NCBI GenBank assembly: GCA_900539375.1
Contig: UQBY01000008.1
Span: 1-64,000, forward strand
Length of the DNA stretch: 64,000 bases
Origin: an uncultured Clostridium sp.
GTDB taxonomy: Bacteria > Bacillota > Clostridia > Clostridiales > Clostridiaceae
Direction: 5' to 3'
Shown here: one piece after another, positions 44,703 to 52,750 of the stretch
Layout: each line of letters opens with the position of its first letter
Position numbering within the stretch: the stretch's first letter is position 1
The notes under the pieces: generated by a model
What the model saw: only the letters and a program-made list of their open reading frames with translations
Told to the model about the DNA's origin: nothing
Databases searched by the model: none
Made by a program: the position numbers and the translations under genes

Positions 44703-45662
44703 ATGCATGAGCAAAAAAGAATAGCAGTTTTAATAGATTCAGATAATATATCTCATAACTATGTAAAAATAATATTTGATGAGTTAGAAGAGTATGGAGT
44801 TCCAACTTATAAAAGAATATATGGAGATTGGTCAAAGAATAATGGATGGAAGGAAAAATTACTAGAAAATTCAATAAATCCAATACAACAATATAGCTAT
44901 ACAACAGGAAAAAATGCTACAGATTCTATAATGATTATTGATGCTATGGATATATTGTATACAAAGGATATTGATATATTTTGTTTAGTAACAAGTGATA
45001 GTGATTTTACAAGACTTGCAATGAGATTAAGAGAAGAAGGGAAGTTTGTTATTGGTATGGGAGAAAGCAAAACTCCAAAGCCTTTTGTAAAGTCATGTGA
45101 CCAATTTAAGTATTTAGATTTATTACTTCAAGATGATGAAAAAGAAGTAGGAAATATAATAAAAAATAGTAATTCTGAAAAGAGCAATTTAAATGAGGAT
45201 GAAGATGATGTTACAGATATATCAACAATAAAAGATTTCATTGTAAAGGTAATACATGGAGATACTGAGGCTGGAAAAAGAACAGATTTAGGAACATTAG
45301 GAAAGAAACTTAATGAAAAGTTCTCAGAATTTGATGTGAGATATTATGGATATAATAAGCTTTCAACCTTTATTGAAAATATTAGTGGATTAATATTAGA
45401 AAAGGAAGGAAACTTATACTATGTAAAAGAAAAAGAAAGAAAAATAGATAGAGATGAAATTGAAAAGTTTATAATTGATGTAGTTGAAAATAATAAAAAG
45501 AAAATAAAAAATATAGGATTTATACTTGAAGCAATAAAAGCAAAATATCCAAACTTTAGTTTTAAAGCTGAAGGATATAATCAATTTTCTAAGTTCTTAA
45601 ATAGTTTTGATAAAATAAGTGTTAATGGCAATAGTATTAAGGTCAACAGCAAACTACCTTAA
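44703..45662 (+). CDS. NYN-domain ribonuclease with two LOTUS/OST-HTH domains
   Basis: A 319-residue protein of the LabA/MARF1-like type. The NYN (PIN-like) nuclease domain is at about 5-150, with acidic residues in VLIDSDN, ATDSIMIIDAMD and LVTSDSDFTRLA. Two LOTUS/OST-HTH RNA-binding domains follow, at about 175-240 (DFIVKVIHGD to YYGYNKLSTFIENI) and 250-315 (DEIEKFIIDVVE to GYNQFSKFLNSF). The combination indicates RNA turnover or RNA-guided silencing-like functions in other lineages. GGTGGAG precedes the ATG. Its stop codon touches the left end of the IscB-type element. Confidence 0.88.
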   Translation: MHEQKRIAVLIDSDNISHNYVKIIFDELEEYGVPTYKRIYGDWSKNNGWKEKLLENSINPIQQYSYTTGKNATDSIMIIDAMDILYTKDIDIFCLVTSDSDFTRLAMRLREEGKFVIGMGESKTPKPFVKSCDQFKYLDLLLQDDEKEVGNIIKNSNSEKSNLNEDEDDVTDISTIKDFIVKVIHGDTEAGKRTDLGTLGKKLNEKFSEFDVRYYGYNKLSTFIENISGLILEKEGNLYYVKEKERKIDRDEIEKFIIDVVENNKKKIKNIGFILEAIKAKYPNFSFKAEGYNQFSKFLNSFDKISVNGNSIKVNSKLP

Positions 45663-45812
45663 AGGATAGTGGCTTGAGGTAAAAACTTTAAGTTTCACAT
45701 ATCCTTGAGAGTAGTATTACTATTGTTTAATAGTGATGGTTGAATAGCCTAAACAGTCGGAATGTATCTTTTTTAGGAAAACAGCGAATTGCTACGTTAC
45801 TGGAGAATATAT
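45661..45812 (+). ncRNA. HEARO/omega-RNA-like leader of the IscB remnant
   Basis: About 150 non-coding bases directly ahead of IscB sequence with several pairings: AAGGATA (45662-45668) with TATCCTT (45700-45706), and ACTATT (45719-45724) with AATAGT (45729-45734), followed by an unpaired conserved-looking stretch TGAATAGCCTAAACAGTCGG. Position and structure fit the HNH-endonuclease-associated RNA (omega RNA) that guides IscB. Recognition is by context; a covariance-model search would be decisive. Confidence 0.55.
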
Positions 45813-45820
45813 AGGTACTT

Positions 45821-46176
45821 CAAGATGTTTCCCAAGTCTTGAATTCTACGAGTAGATTAAGACATAGAAAAGCTAGATGGAATAATAGAGTTAAATCTAA
45901 AAAGAAGGGATGGTTAGCTCCATCTTTAAAGCACAAATTAGATACAGATATAACCATAAATGCCAAAATCCTAATTGTAAAAACAAAGATAAGAAAGACC
46001 AAATACTAAAGATTCATCATATTAAATATAGAAGTGAAGGTGGCAGTGATAGACCTGAAAACTTAATTACTCTTTGTAGTAAATGTCATACACCAGCTAA
46101 TCATAAGAAGGGTAAATTTCTTACTTGTTCAATACGAACCTACAATGTCTGTATTAGAATTGGTCAAATTGTTTAA
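45821..46176 (+). pseudogene. iscB: IscB (RuvC-II/HNH) gene remnant
   Basis: Frame one reads SRLRHRKARWNNR and KKKGWLAPSLKHKLDT (about 45851-45945), the arginine-rich bridge region of IscB (RRxRR...RWxNR...GWLPPSL). Then, in another frame, comes an HNH domain: YNHKCQNPNCKNK, HHIKYRSEGGSDRPENL, LCSKCHTPANHKKGK (about 45940-46115). The N-terminal RuvC-I part and the ~50 residues normally between bridge and HNH are missing and the two pieces are out of frame. The 88-codon ORF 45910-46176 is thus an HNH shard, not an intact gene. Confidence 0.75.
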
Positions 46177-46216
46177 GTAAATATCTACTTATAGGCTTTG
46201 AAGACAAAACAATAAT

Positions 46217-46327
46217 ATGCAAGAAATTAGTAAGTTCTTTTGGAAGGAGAGAACTTTTTGGTCTGATGGATATTTTTCTTGTAGTATGGGAAATGTTTCT
46301 AAAGAAACAATTGAAAAGTATATTTAA
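46217..46327 (+). pseudogene. tnpA: IS200-type TnpA transposase C-terminal fragment
   Basis: A 36-codon open frame from ATG 46217 reading QEISKFFWKERTFWSDGYFS and NVSKETIEKYI. FWSDGYF(S/V)...GNVSKETIEKYI is the typical C-terminal region of Y1 (HUH) IS200/IS605 transposases. The HUH and catalytic Tyr parts are absent. Confidence 0.7.
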
Positions 46328-46389
46328 AATTAAGGTTAGGGCTTACATCCACTACCCTAAAGGGATAGTAGTTTTACACCTAATTATAT

Positions 46390-46430
46390 AAAGGGTAAAA
46401 ATTAAAAAGATTGCCCTTTTCTTTTTATTT
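46390..46430 (+). terminator. Intrinsic terminator at the right edge of the element
   Basis: AAAGGGTAA (46390-46398) pairs with TTGCCCTTT (46411-46419), then TCTTTTTATTT. Confidence 0.75.
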
Positions 46431-46455
46431 AAGTAATTTATGAGGAATGATGTTT

Positions 46456-47256
46456 ATGAAGGGGATAAAATGGACAAGAGAAGAAACTTTGATAGCATTT
46501 ACATTATATTGCAAAATACCATTTGGGAAAATAAATAAAAACAATCCTGAAATTATTGAAGTTGCTAAAATATTGGGAAGAACAGAAAGTGCAGTTGCAA
46601 TGAAAATGTGTAATATAGCTAGTTACGATCCTATTCAGCAAGAACGAGGAATAAAAGGATTAAAAAATGGTAGTAAGATTGAGCAAGAAGTATGGAAAGA
46701 GTTTAATGAGAATAGTAATAAATTGATATTGGAAGCAGAAAAACTTTTATTTAAGTTAAAAAATAAGGAGATAAAAAATGAATCTGAATTAAACTTAGCT
46801 TATAATAGTTTTGATGAGATTGAGTATAAAGAAGCCATATTAGGAGGAGAAAGAGAAAGAGTAATTAATGAAAGAATTGGACAAGACTTCTTTAGAAAGG
46901 TTGTTTTAAGTTCTTATAATAATTGTTGTTGTATGACAGGTATATCTATTAGTGAATTATTAATTGCAAGTCATATAAAACCATGGAAAGTAAGTAATAA
47001 TGAAGATGAAAAAACTAATCCAAGAAATGGACTATGTTTAAATGCATTACATGATAAGGCTTTTGATAGAGGATTAATAACCATAGATAAAAACTACAAA
47101 ATTATTGTATCTTCAAAATTAAAGGAAAAAAAAGTTGATGATATTACAAAATTATGGATTGCTCAAAGTGAAGGAAAAAAAATAATTTTGCCAAATAGAT
47201 TTATACCAAATAAACATTTTATTGAGTATCATAATGATATGATTTTTAAACCTTAA
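46456..47256 (+). CDS. HNH endonuclease (restriction-associated)
   Basis: A 266-residue protein. The first ~60 residues look like an HTH/SANT-like module (WTREETLIAFTLYCKIPFGKI, RTESAVAMKMCNIASYDP), as in many HNH restriction-type proteins. The nuclease part has SYNNCCCMTGISISELLIASHIKPWKVS and NPRNGLCLNALHDKAFDRGLITID, a well-known HNH variant in defence-linked enzymes. Of the ATGs at 46447, 46450 and 46456 the last has the best distance to GAGGA. It lies 120 bases before the restriction gene, so it may belong to the same system. Confidence 0.82.
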   Translation: MKGIKWTREETLIAFTLYCKIPFGKINKNNPEIIEVAKILGRTESAVAMKMCNIASYDPIQQERGIKGLKNGSKIEQEVWKEFNENSNKLILEAEKLLFKLKNKEIKNESELNLAYNSFDEIEYKEAILGGERERVINERIGQDFFRKVVLSSYNNCCCMTGISISELLIASHIKPWKVSNNEDEKTNPRNGLCLNALHDKAFDRGLITIDKNYKIIVSSKLKEKKVDDITKLWIAQSEGKKIILPNRFIPNKHFIEYHNDMIFKP

Positions 47257-47376
47257 AGTTAAAATTTTTAATAAATATAAAAAATATATATTATAATTTT
47301 CATTATGCAATGTACAGTATATAATTTGTATGTTAGACAAGCTTAAGTATATTTTTTTATAAAGAGGTGAAAAATT

Positions 47377-48504
47377 ATGTTTATAACAAAAGAAAGTGGA
47401 AATACTAAAAAGAGATATATAAATATGTTAAAAGCAATGGCATCATTATCAAGATTATCTTCTGAAAGTGCTGTACCATATTTAGGATATAGAGAAGTTG
47501 AAAATATATTTTGTAAAGTATTTGAGGCAGAAAATTTATCTAGAAGTGATTGCTCAGCTGATGCATCTAAAAATGGAGTTGGTATAGGAATAAAAACATT
47601 TTTAGAAGGCAACGGAAAGAGTTGGCAAAAAGTTGCGGAATTTAACAAGGATGCAAGTTTATTTAAAAGTAAGTCACAAAATGAGATAGTATTAATAATT
47701 TCAAAATTAAGAAATGAGAGAATAAATGCCACAAAAAGAATATATGGATTAAATGAGATGATATATCATTGTGTTGTTAGGCAGGAAGGCGAAATAAAAG
47801 TATTTGAATGCCCAATGGATTTAATAGATATAGATTCTATAAAAAACATTAAATTTGGAAGAAGTAATACAGTAACTTTTAATGATGATATTAATGAGTA
47901 TAGTATTAACTTATCAAAAAGTACATTATATAAAAGATTTATAACTAAAAATGTTATTTTAGAAACAAAGGTTGAAATTATAGCAGATCCGTATGAGATA
48001 ATAATGAATTTATTAACAGGAGGTAATAAGTTGACCTTTGAGCCTATAAATAAAGAAAAACCACATGTATTTTTACCATTATATTCAGAAACTGAAAAGA
48101 AGAAAGTGCCAGAAAAAAGTGGCTTAAATCAATGGAATGCAAATGGAAGAAAAAGAAAATACAATGAAGTTTATATACCAATTCCTATATTTATTCGTAA
48201 AAATTTTAAAGGATTTTTCCCAAGTAGAGATAAAACATTTGACTTATTACTTCCAGATGGAAAAAGATTAAATGCTAAAATTTGTCAAGATGGAGGGAAA
48301 GCATTAATGACTAATCCCAATACAGACTTAGGAGAATGGATATTAAGACAAGTCATGAATTTAAATGAAGGAGAGATTTTAACTTATGCTAGGTTAGAAG
48401 AGCTTGGAATAGATTCAGTTGTAATATATAAGGAAGAAAATAATATGTATTCAATTGATTTTACTAAAATTGGTTCTTATGATGAATTTAAAGAAGGAAT
48501 ATAA
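47377..48504 (+). CDS. Putative type II restriction endonuclease with B3-like C-terminal domain
   Basis: A 375-residue protein. The C-terminal ~140 residues (NQWNANGRKRKYNEVYIPIP, RKNFKGFFPSRDKTFDLLLPDG, LGEWILRQV, DSVVIYKE) resemble the B3-like DNA-recognition domain at the C terminus of NgoFVII-type restriction enzymes. The N-terminal ~200 residues are not of the phospholipase-D type; ADASKNGVGIGIKTF (61-75; D62, K73) and KVAEFN (85-90) could be a PD-(D/E)xK-like catalytic core. It lies 72 bases before a C5-cytosine methyltransferase, a classical restriction-modification pair. The recognition site is unknown. Confidence 0.7.
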   Translation: MFITKESGNTKKRYINMLKAMASLSRLSSESAVPYLGYREVENIFCKVFEAENLSRSDCSADASKNGVGIGIKTFLEGNGKSWQKVAEFNKDASLFKSKSQNEIVLIISKLRNERINATKRIYGLNEMIYHCVVRQEGEIKVFECPMDLIDIDSIKNIKFGRSNTVTFNDDINEYSINLSKSTLYKRFITKNVILETKVEIIADPYEIIMNLLTGGNKLTFEPINKEKPHVFLPLYSETEKKKVPEKSGLNQWNANGRKRKYNEVYIPIPIFIRKNFKGFFPSRDKTFDLLLPDGKRLNAKICQDGGKALMTNPNTDLGEWILRQVMNLNEGEILTYARLEELGIDSVVIYKEENNMYSIDFTKIGSYDEFKEGI

Positions 48505-48576
48505 AAACATTCTTTTAACATATGAAAATATGATATACTAAATATACGAAAAATAGTTCAAAAGAGGTGATAAAGA

Positions 48577-49560
48577 TTGAATTACAGCTATAAAGTTGGA
48601 AGTATGTTTGCAGGCATTGGAGGAATTTGTTTAGGTTTTAAAATGGCAGGAGCAGAAATTGTATGGGCAAATGAAATAGATAAATATGCCTGTATTACAT
48701 ATAGAGAAAACTTTGGAGACAAATATCTTATTGAAGGAGATATACATGATATAAGAACAGAAGATATTCCAGATATAGATATATTGACATCTGGTTTTCC
48801 ATGCCAAGCTTTTTCTATAGCAGGCTATAGAAAGGGTTTTGATGATGAACGCGGAAATCTATTTTTTGAAACCTTAAGAGTTATAAAGGATAAGCGACCA
48901 AGAGCATTTATAATAGAAAATGTTAAAAATTTAGTTAATCATGATAATGGAAGAACATTTAATATAATGAAAGATGCTTTAATACAAGAAGGGTATCATA
49001 TAAAATATAAAGTTCTTAATTCTATGGAATTTGGGAATGTACCTCAAAATAGGGAACGTATATATGTTGTAGGTTTTTTAGATAGAGATGAAAGTCATAG
49101 ATTTGAATTCCCTGAATCAGTAAAATTGACTAAATCTATTGGAGACATTGTAAATAAAGAAATTAAAGTAGATGAAAAATATTACTATACTTCTTCGTCA
49201 AAATATTACAATGATTTAAAAGAAACAATAACTAAAGAAGACACAATATATCAATTAAGGAGAGTTTATATAAGAGAAAATAAAAGTTCAGTATGTCCTA
49301 CATTAACAGCTAATATGGGAACTGGTGGACATAATGTTCCTTTAATAAAAGATAAATATGGGATTAGAAAATTAACGCCAAGAGAATGTTTATTATTTCA
49401 AGGTTTTCCTAAAAATTATAAAATACCACAGAAATTAAGTAATGGTCAGCTATATAAGCAAGCTGGAAATTCTGTTTCTGTTCCAGTGATAAAAAGAATT
49501 GCAGAGAATATGATATTAGCAATGAATGAAAATGATCATATTAATTATAAAATTATATAG
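48577..49560 (+). CDS. C5-cytosine DNA methyltransferase (Dcm/HhaI type)
   Basis: A 327-residue m5C methyltransferase. Motif I MFAGIGGICLGF (9-20), motif IV GFPCQAFS with the catalytic Cys, motif VI IIENVKNL, motif VIII QNRERIYVVGF, motif IX RKLTPRECLLFQGFP and motif X KQAGNSVSVPV are all present. The target recognition part lies between motifs VIII and IX (about 170-265). The start is TTG at 48577, with AGAGGTG seven bases upstream. It protects host DNA from the endonuclease encoded just before it. Confidence 0.93.
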   Translation: MNYSYKVGSMFAGIGGICLGFKMAGAEIVWANEIDKYACITYRENFGDKYLIEGDIHDIRTEDIPDIDILTSGFPCQAFSIAGYRKGFDDERGNLFFETLRVIKDKRPRAFIIENVKNLVNHDNGRTFNIMKDALIQEGYHIKYKVLNSMEFGNVPQNRERIYVVGFLDRDESHRFEFPESVKLTKSIGDIVNKEIKVDEKYYYTSSSKYYNDLKETITKEDTIYQLRRVYIRENKSSVCPTLTANMGTGGHNVPLIKDKYGIRKLTPRECLLFQGFPKNYKIPQKLSNGQLYKQAGNSVSVPVIKRIAENMILAMNENDHINYKII

Positions 49561-49594
49561 ATAAAAATATAGAAGTTATTATTTTAGCAAGAAT

Positions 49595-49692
49595 GGGACT
49601 GTTGCATCAAGAAATATTAATGTAATATATAGTGATTTGATAAACACATATTACAATTTATATTGTTATGAAATTTCTTTGTGCAACAGCCC
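49595..49692. mobile_element. 98-bp element with IS6-like inverted ends (possible MITE)
   Basis: The left end GGGACTGTTGCATCAAGAAAT (split 49595-49604 and 49605-49615) and the right end GGGCTGTTGCACAAAGAAAT read on the minus strand (49673-49692) are near-identical inverted ends. CTGTTGCA next to GG is the typical terminal motif of IS6-family elements. The interior also folds back and holds no coding region. No clear target duplication is visible. It lies in the gap between the methyltransferase and the surface protein. Confidence 0.5.
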
Positions 49693-49755
49693 TTGTTTGT
49701 TTTATCATATTAAGTCTCATTTTATTATTAATTGATATTCAGTATATAAGTAATG

Positions 49756-49784
49756 TTGACTTTTTTTAACTTAAGGTATAAAAT
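49756..49784 (+). promoter_or_regulatory. Probable promoter of the surface-protein gene
   Basis: TTGACT (49756-49761) and TAAAAT (49779-49784) are spaced by 17 bases. The transcript would carry a leader of about 90 bases. Confidence 0.6.
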
Positions 49785-49825
49785 ATTAAAAAAACTCAAA
49801 TTTTTCCTAAAAAAACAGTTCGATT

Positions 49826-49850
49826 TAGCCTATTTTTAAGGCTTTTTTGA
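49826..49850 (+). terminator. Terminator-like hairpin in the surface-protein leader
   Basis: AGCCT (49827-49831) and AGGCT (49839-49843) followed by TTTTTT, about 35 bases ahead of the ATG and downstream of the promoter at 49756-49784. It may be an attenuator. Confidence 0.5.
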
Positions 49851-49882
49851 TAAAAATTTCAATAAAATAGGGGGGAGTAAAG

Positions 49883-52690
49883 ATGATTGGAAAAAAGAAT
49901 TTTCAGCGTATAGTTGCTGGTGTTATTAGTGCAATGCTATTTTCAAGTGTAAGTGGTGTTAGTGCTTTAGCAGCTAGTAAGAAAAATAATCTTATTAACA
50001 TTCAGCATAGCTATACAAATAATGGTTACACATTTGAAAAGATTTCACATGCTTCAGAAGGAACTGAAACTGCAGATGGGGTTGTAGATTATCTTGGAAA
50101 TCACAATATTGAGGCTTACAAAGATGGTGTTAGTGAAACGGGAAAAGGTGATTCAACACAATCTTATAGCTATTGTGCGGCAACTTATGGAGATTGGATT
50201 TATGTAGGTACAATGTATGGTGCTTTAAGTGCATATAGTCAAGCTAAGAATGCTCTTGTTGGTGAAGGAGTTTCTGAAGATATTGCTACAGCTGTTGTTG
50301 ATGCAATGTTTAATGGTAAGTTAAATAAGGGTAGAGAAGAGGATGGCTATTATGCAGGAAGTGTTTTCTTTAAATTTAATGTTGTAACAGGTGAAACTAA
50401 AGTTCTTATGTCTCGTGAAATGTTTGAAAAGGGTGAATGTGAAGGTGTTCCAATATTTAGAAGTGCTGTTGAATATAATAATAAGTTATATTTTGTTGGA
50501 CTTGTTAGTAAAGGTGATGCTTTAACACAATATGGTTCAAAGGCTTTAGATATGGAAATTATGATGCAAACTGGTGTCCCAAGTATTTATGAACTTGACC
50601 CAACAACAGATGAATTAGTTAAGGTTTATGAATGTGTTGATTTAGAGGGTTATCGTGCTCTTAATGCTAAAAATGTATTTACTTCAACACGTGCTATAGG
50701 TACTTATAAGGATTATTTAATAGCTGGTGGTTTAACAATTGATACAAATAATCCAGATGATAATGGACAAGCTGTTATTTATGCCACAAATGATCCTGGT
50801 TCAGGTGATTTTAAAGTTATTGCTGATATGAACGATTTATTTAATTATCCTGCAATTTGGCGTGATGGTTCTTCAGGTGGTGGAGGTATCTACCAAGTTG
50901 TTGAGTATAATAATAGTCTTTATGTTTCTATAGTTAGTGGTACATATGACACTATGAATGAGAAAACTCGTCAATTCCGTCCATTTGCTGTTGTTCGTGG
51001 TGATTATGATGAAACTAAGGGTACTATTGATGATGCTAATGCATGGACTTGGACACCTATTATTGGAGACAAAGAAAATGACAATGCAAAATATACTTTT
51101 GGTATTGACCCAGAACGTACATCTTCAGGGGCTTGTACTTTACAAGTTTATAATGACCATTTATACATTGGCGAATACAATGATGTTAATGGTGGATTAA
51201 GAGGTATTTTACAATATAAAGAATTTGCAACTTTAGCAAATAACTTAACTCAATCTATTAATTTATATCGTTTAGATAAAGATGAAAATGTTGAATTAGT
51301 TGTTGGTGATCCTACTGAAATGTTTCCAGAAGGTGGCATCTCAGGTTGGGGAAGTGGTTATGAAACTCATATGACACAATACACATGGATGACAACTGTC
51401 TATGATGATGTAATGTATTTAAGTACAATGGATGAAACTTCTTTACTACATGTGTTTGCACAACTTGTTAATGGTGAATTACTTGAAATGTCTGAAGAAG
51501 AATGGAAGAGTCAAGTTAACTATATTAAAGTTTTAGTTGAATTAATTAAAAATTCATTTAAACAAGATGAAAAAATTTCACTTATGTCAGCAGAAAATGG
51601 AATTGAGGAACTTACAGAAGACAATGCTACTGCAATTGTTGAAGATGCCATTGAAAATGTTGATGATGTTTACAGCATAACAGATGAACAAGAAAAAGAA
51701 GTTGTTGATGCAATTGTTGATGGTGACATTGATTTTAATAAAGATGTAATTAATAATAAGGATGCTAATGCGTTAGATGAAATAAATAAAACTCTTGACC
51801 AATTAACAGCTCTTGTTTCAAGTAATGATATTGAGTCTTTTGCTAAAACTTATGAAAGACTTTTAAATGAGTATGAAAAATATAAAGATGAGTTGCCTGA
51901 TATTCTTAAGGCTGCATATAAGATGCTTTTAGACTATGTAACACTTGAAAATATGAAAGATTTACTAACTTGCATGAAATATATGAAAGATTCTGTTGCA
52001 GGATTTGACTTATATGCAATTAAAGAAGCTAGTGATGGCAGTGTAGATATAACAACTGTTACAAATAATGGTTTTAGTGATCGTTATAATCATGGTCTTC
52101 GTATTTTTGCCGCAACTACTGATTATATGGTTATTGGAACAGCTAATCCATTCTATGGAACTCAATTATGGCGTATGTCTGCTACACCAGATGCAACATA
52201 TGAACATACTCATGTTGCAGGTGAAGCTGTAAAGGAAAATGTTGTTGAAGCAACAGAAACAACAGATGGTCATTATGATTCAGTTGTTTATTGTACAGGT
52301 TGTGGTGAAGAGATGAGTCGTACAGAAGTAACAATTCCTGCTACTCCTAAAGATCCAGAAACTCCTGAAAAACCAGATAAGCCAGATAAACCAGAAACTC
52401 CTAATAAGCCAGATAAGCCAGAAACTCCTAATAAGCCAGATAAACCAGACAAACCAGAAACTCCAAAGGTTCCTAATAATTCAGGACAAAGTGGTAATAG
52501 TGGCAATACTGGAAATAACAACAAGACTTATGGAAATAAAACTTTAGGAAGTGTTTCTAATAAGCCAAAGACAGGAGATACTAACAGTACTTTATTATGG
52601 GTTATTATGGGTACTATGGCACTAGGTGTTATGGTAGTAAGTGGTACAATTCTTGTAGTGAAAAAACGTAAAAATAATAAATTATCTTAA
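49883..52690 (+). CDS. Sortase-anchored surface protein with foreign codon use
   Basis: A 935-residue cell-wall protein. Signal peptide at 1-31 (NFQRIVAGVISAMLFSSVSG, cleavage near ALAA). A large ectodomain follows with beta-propeller-like repeats (about 80-560; GDWIYVGTMYGAL, YNNKLYFVGLV, YNDHLYIGEY, YDDVMYLSTM), then a helical acidic stretch (about 560-700), a small domain with HVAGEAVKENVVEATETTDG and CTGCGEEMSR, a Pro/Glu/Lys-rich spacer (KPDKPETPN units) and a sorting signal KPKTGD with a hydrophobic helix and KKRKNNK tail. The sorting motif lacks the usual Leu. Arginine is mainly encoded by CGT, unlike AGA in its neighbours, which suggests transfer. GGGGGGAG precedes the ATG. Confidence 0.85.
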   Translation: MIGKKNFQRIVAGVISAMLFSSVSGVSALAASKKNNLINIQHSYTNNGYTFEKISHASEGTETADGVVDYLGNHNIEAYKDGVSETGKGDSTQSYSYCAATYGDWIYVGTMYGALSAYSQAKNALVGEGVSEDIATAVVDAMFNGKLNKGREEDGYYAGSVFFKFNVVTGETKVLMSREMFEKGECEGVPIFRSAVEYNNKLYFVGLVSKGDALTQYGSKALDMEIMMQTGVPSIYELDPTTDELVKVYECVDLEGYRALNAKNVFTSTRAIGTYKDYLIAGGLTIDTNNPDDNGQAVIYATNDPGSGDFKVIADMNDLFNYPAIWRDGSSGGGGIYQVVEYNNSLYVSIVSGTYDTMNEKTRQFRPFAVVRGDYDETKGTIDDANAWTWTPIIGDKENDNAKYTFGIDPERTSSGACTLQVYNDHLYIGEYNDVNGGLRGILQYKEFATLANNLTQSINLYRLDKDENVELVVGDPTEMFPEGGISGWGSGYETHMTQYTWMTTVYDDVMYLSTMDETSLLHVFAQLVNGELLEMSEEEWKSQVNYIKVLVELIKNSFKQDEKISLMSAENGIEELTEDNATAIVEDAIENVDDVYSITDEQEKEVVDAIVDGDIDFNKDVINNKDANALDEINKTLDQLTALVSSNDIESFAKTYERLLNEYEKYKDELPDILKAAYKMLLDYVTLENMKDLLTCMKYMKDSVAGFDLYAIKEASDGSVDITTVTNNGFSDRYNHGLRIFAATTDYMVIGTANPFYGTQLWRMSATPDATYEHTHVAGEAVKENVVEATETTDGHYDSVVYCTGCGEEMSRTEVTIPATPKDPETPEKPDKPDKPETPNKPDKPETPNKPDKPDKPETPKVPNNSGQSGNSGNTGNNNKTYGNKTLGSVSNKPKTGDTNSTLLWVIMGTMALGVMVVSGTILVVKKRKNNKLS

Positions 52691-52702
52691 TTTATAATAA
52701 AG

Positions 52703-52743
52703 AAAGCGTGATACAGTATATTTAACACTGTCACGCTTTTTTT
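52703..52743 (+). terminator. Intrinsic terminator after the surface-protein gene
   Basis: AAAGCGTGATACAGT (52703-52717) pairs with ACTGTCACGCTTT (52727-52739, one bulge), followed by a T-run. Also A-rich on the other side, so it may serve the convergent oxidoreductase gene. Confidence 0.85.
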
Positions 52744-52750
52744 ATAACTT

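Larger units (their letters stand above)
45661..46380 (+). mobile_element. Decayed IS200/IS605-superfamily element with IscB and TnpA pieces
   Basis: In order: a structured leader (45661-45812), a RuvC-II plus HNH remnant of IscB (45821-46176), a TnpA tail (46217-46327) and a terminal hairpin of the kind seen at IS200/IS605 right ends (ACTACCCT/AGGGATAGT, 46351-46369). All coding parts are truncated or shifted, so it is immobile. The left border falls on the stop codon of the NYN-LOTUS gene. I see no duplicated target, as expected for this Y1-transposase group. Confidence 0.75.

Noticed and set aside
45910..46176. Free-standing 88-codon HNH protein gene
   Set aside because: The frame begins inside the IscB bridge region and has no ribosome site; the HNH part is a shard of IscB with upstream parts in another frame.
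45661..46380. Group II intron with HNH-type maturase
   Set aside because: No reverse transcriptase domain or domain V-like hairpin is seen; the Arg-rich bridge, HNH and TnpA tail fit an IscB-bearing IS200/IS605 element better.
52350..52480. DNA-level tandem repeats in the surface-protein gene as a separate repeat feature
   Set aside because: They encode the KPDKPETPN-type wall-spanning spacer and are part of the protein, not an independent element.
52288..52524. Minus-strand ORF (78 codons) rich in Gly-Leu-Ser repeats
   Set aside because: It is the complement of the Pro/Lys/Glu-rich spacer of the surface protein, hence a shadow frame.
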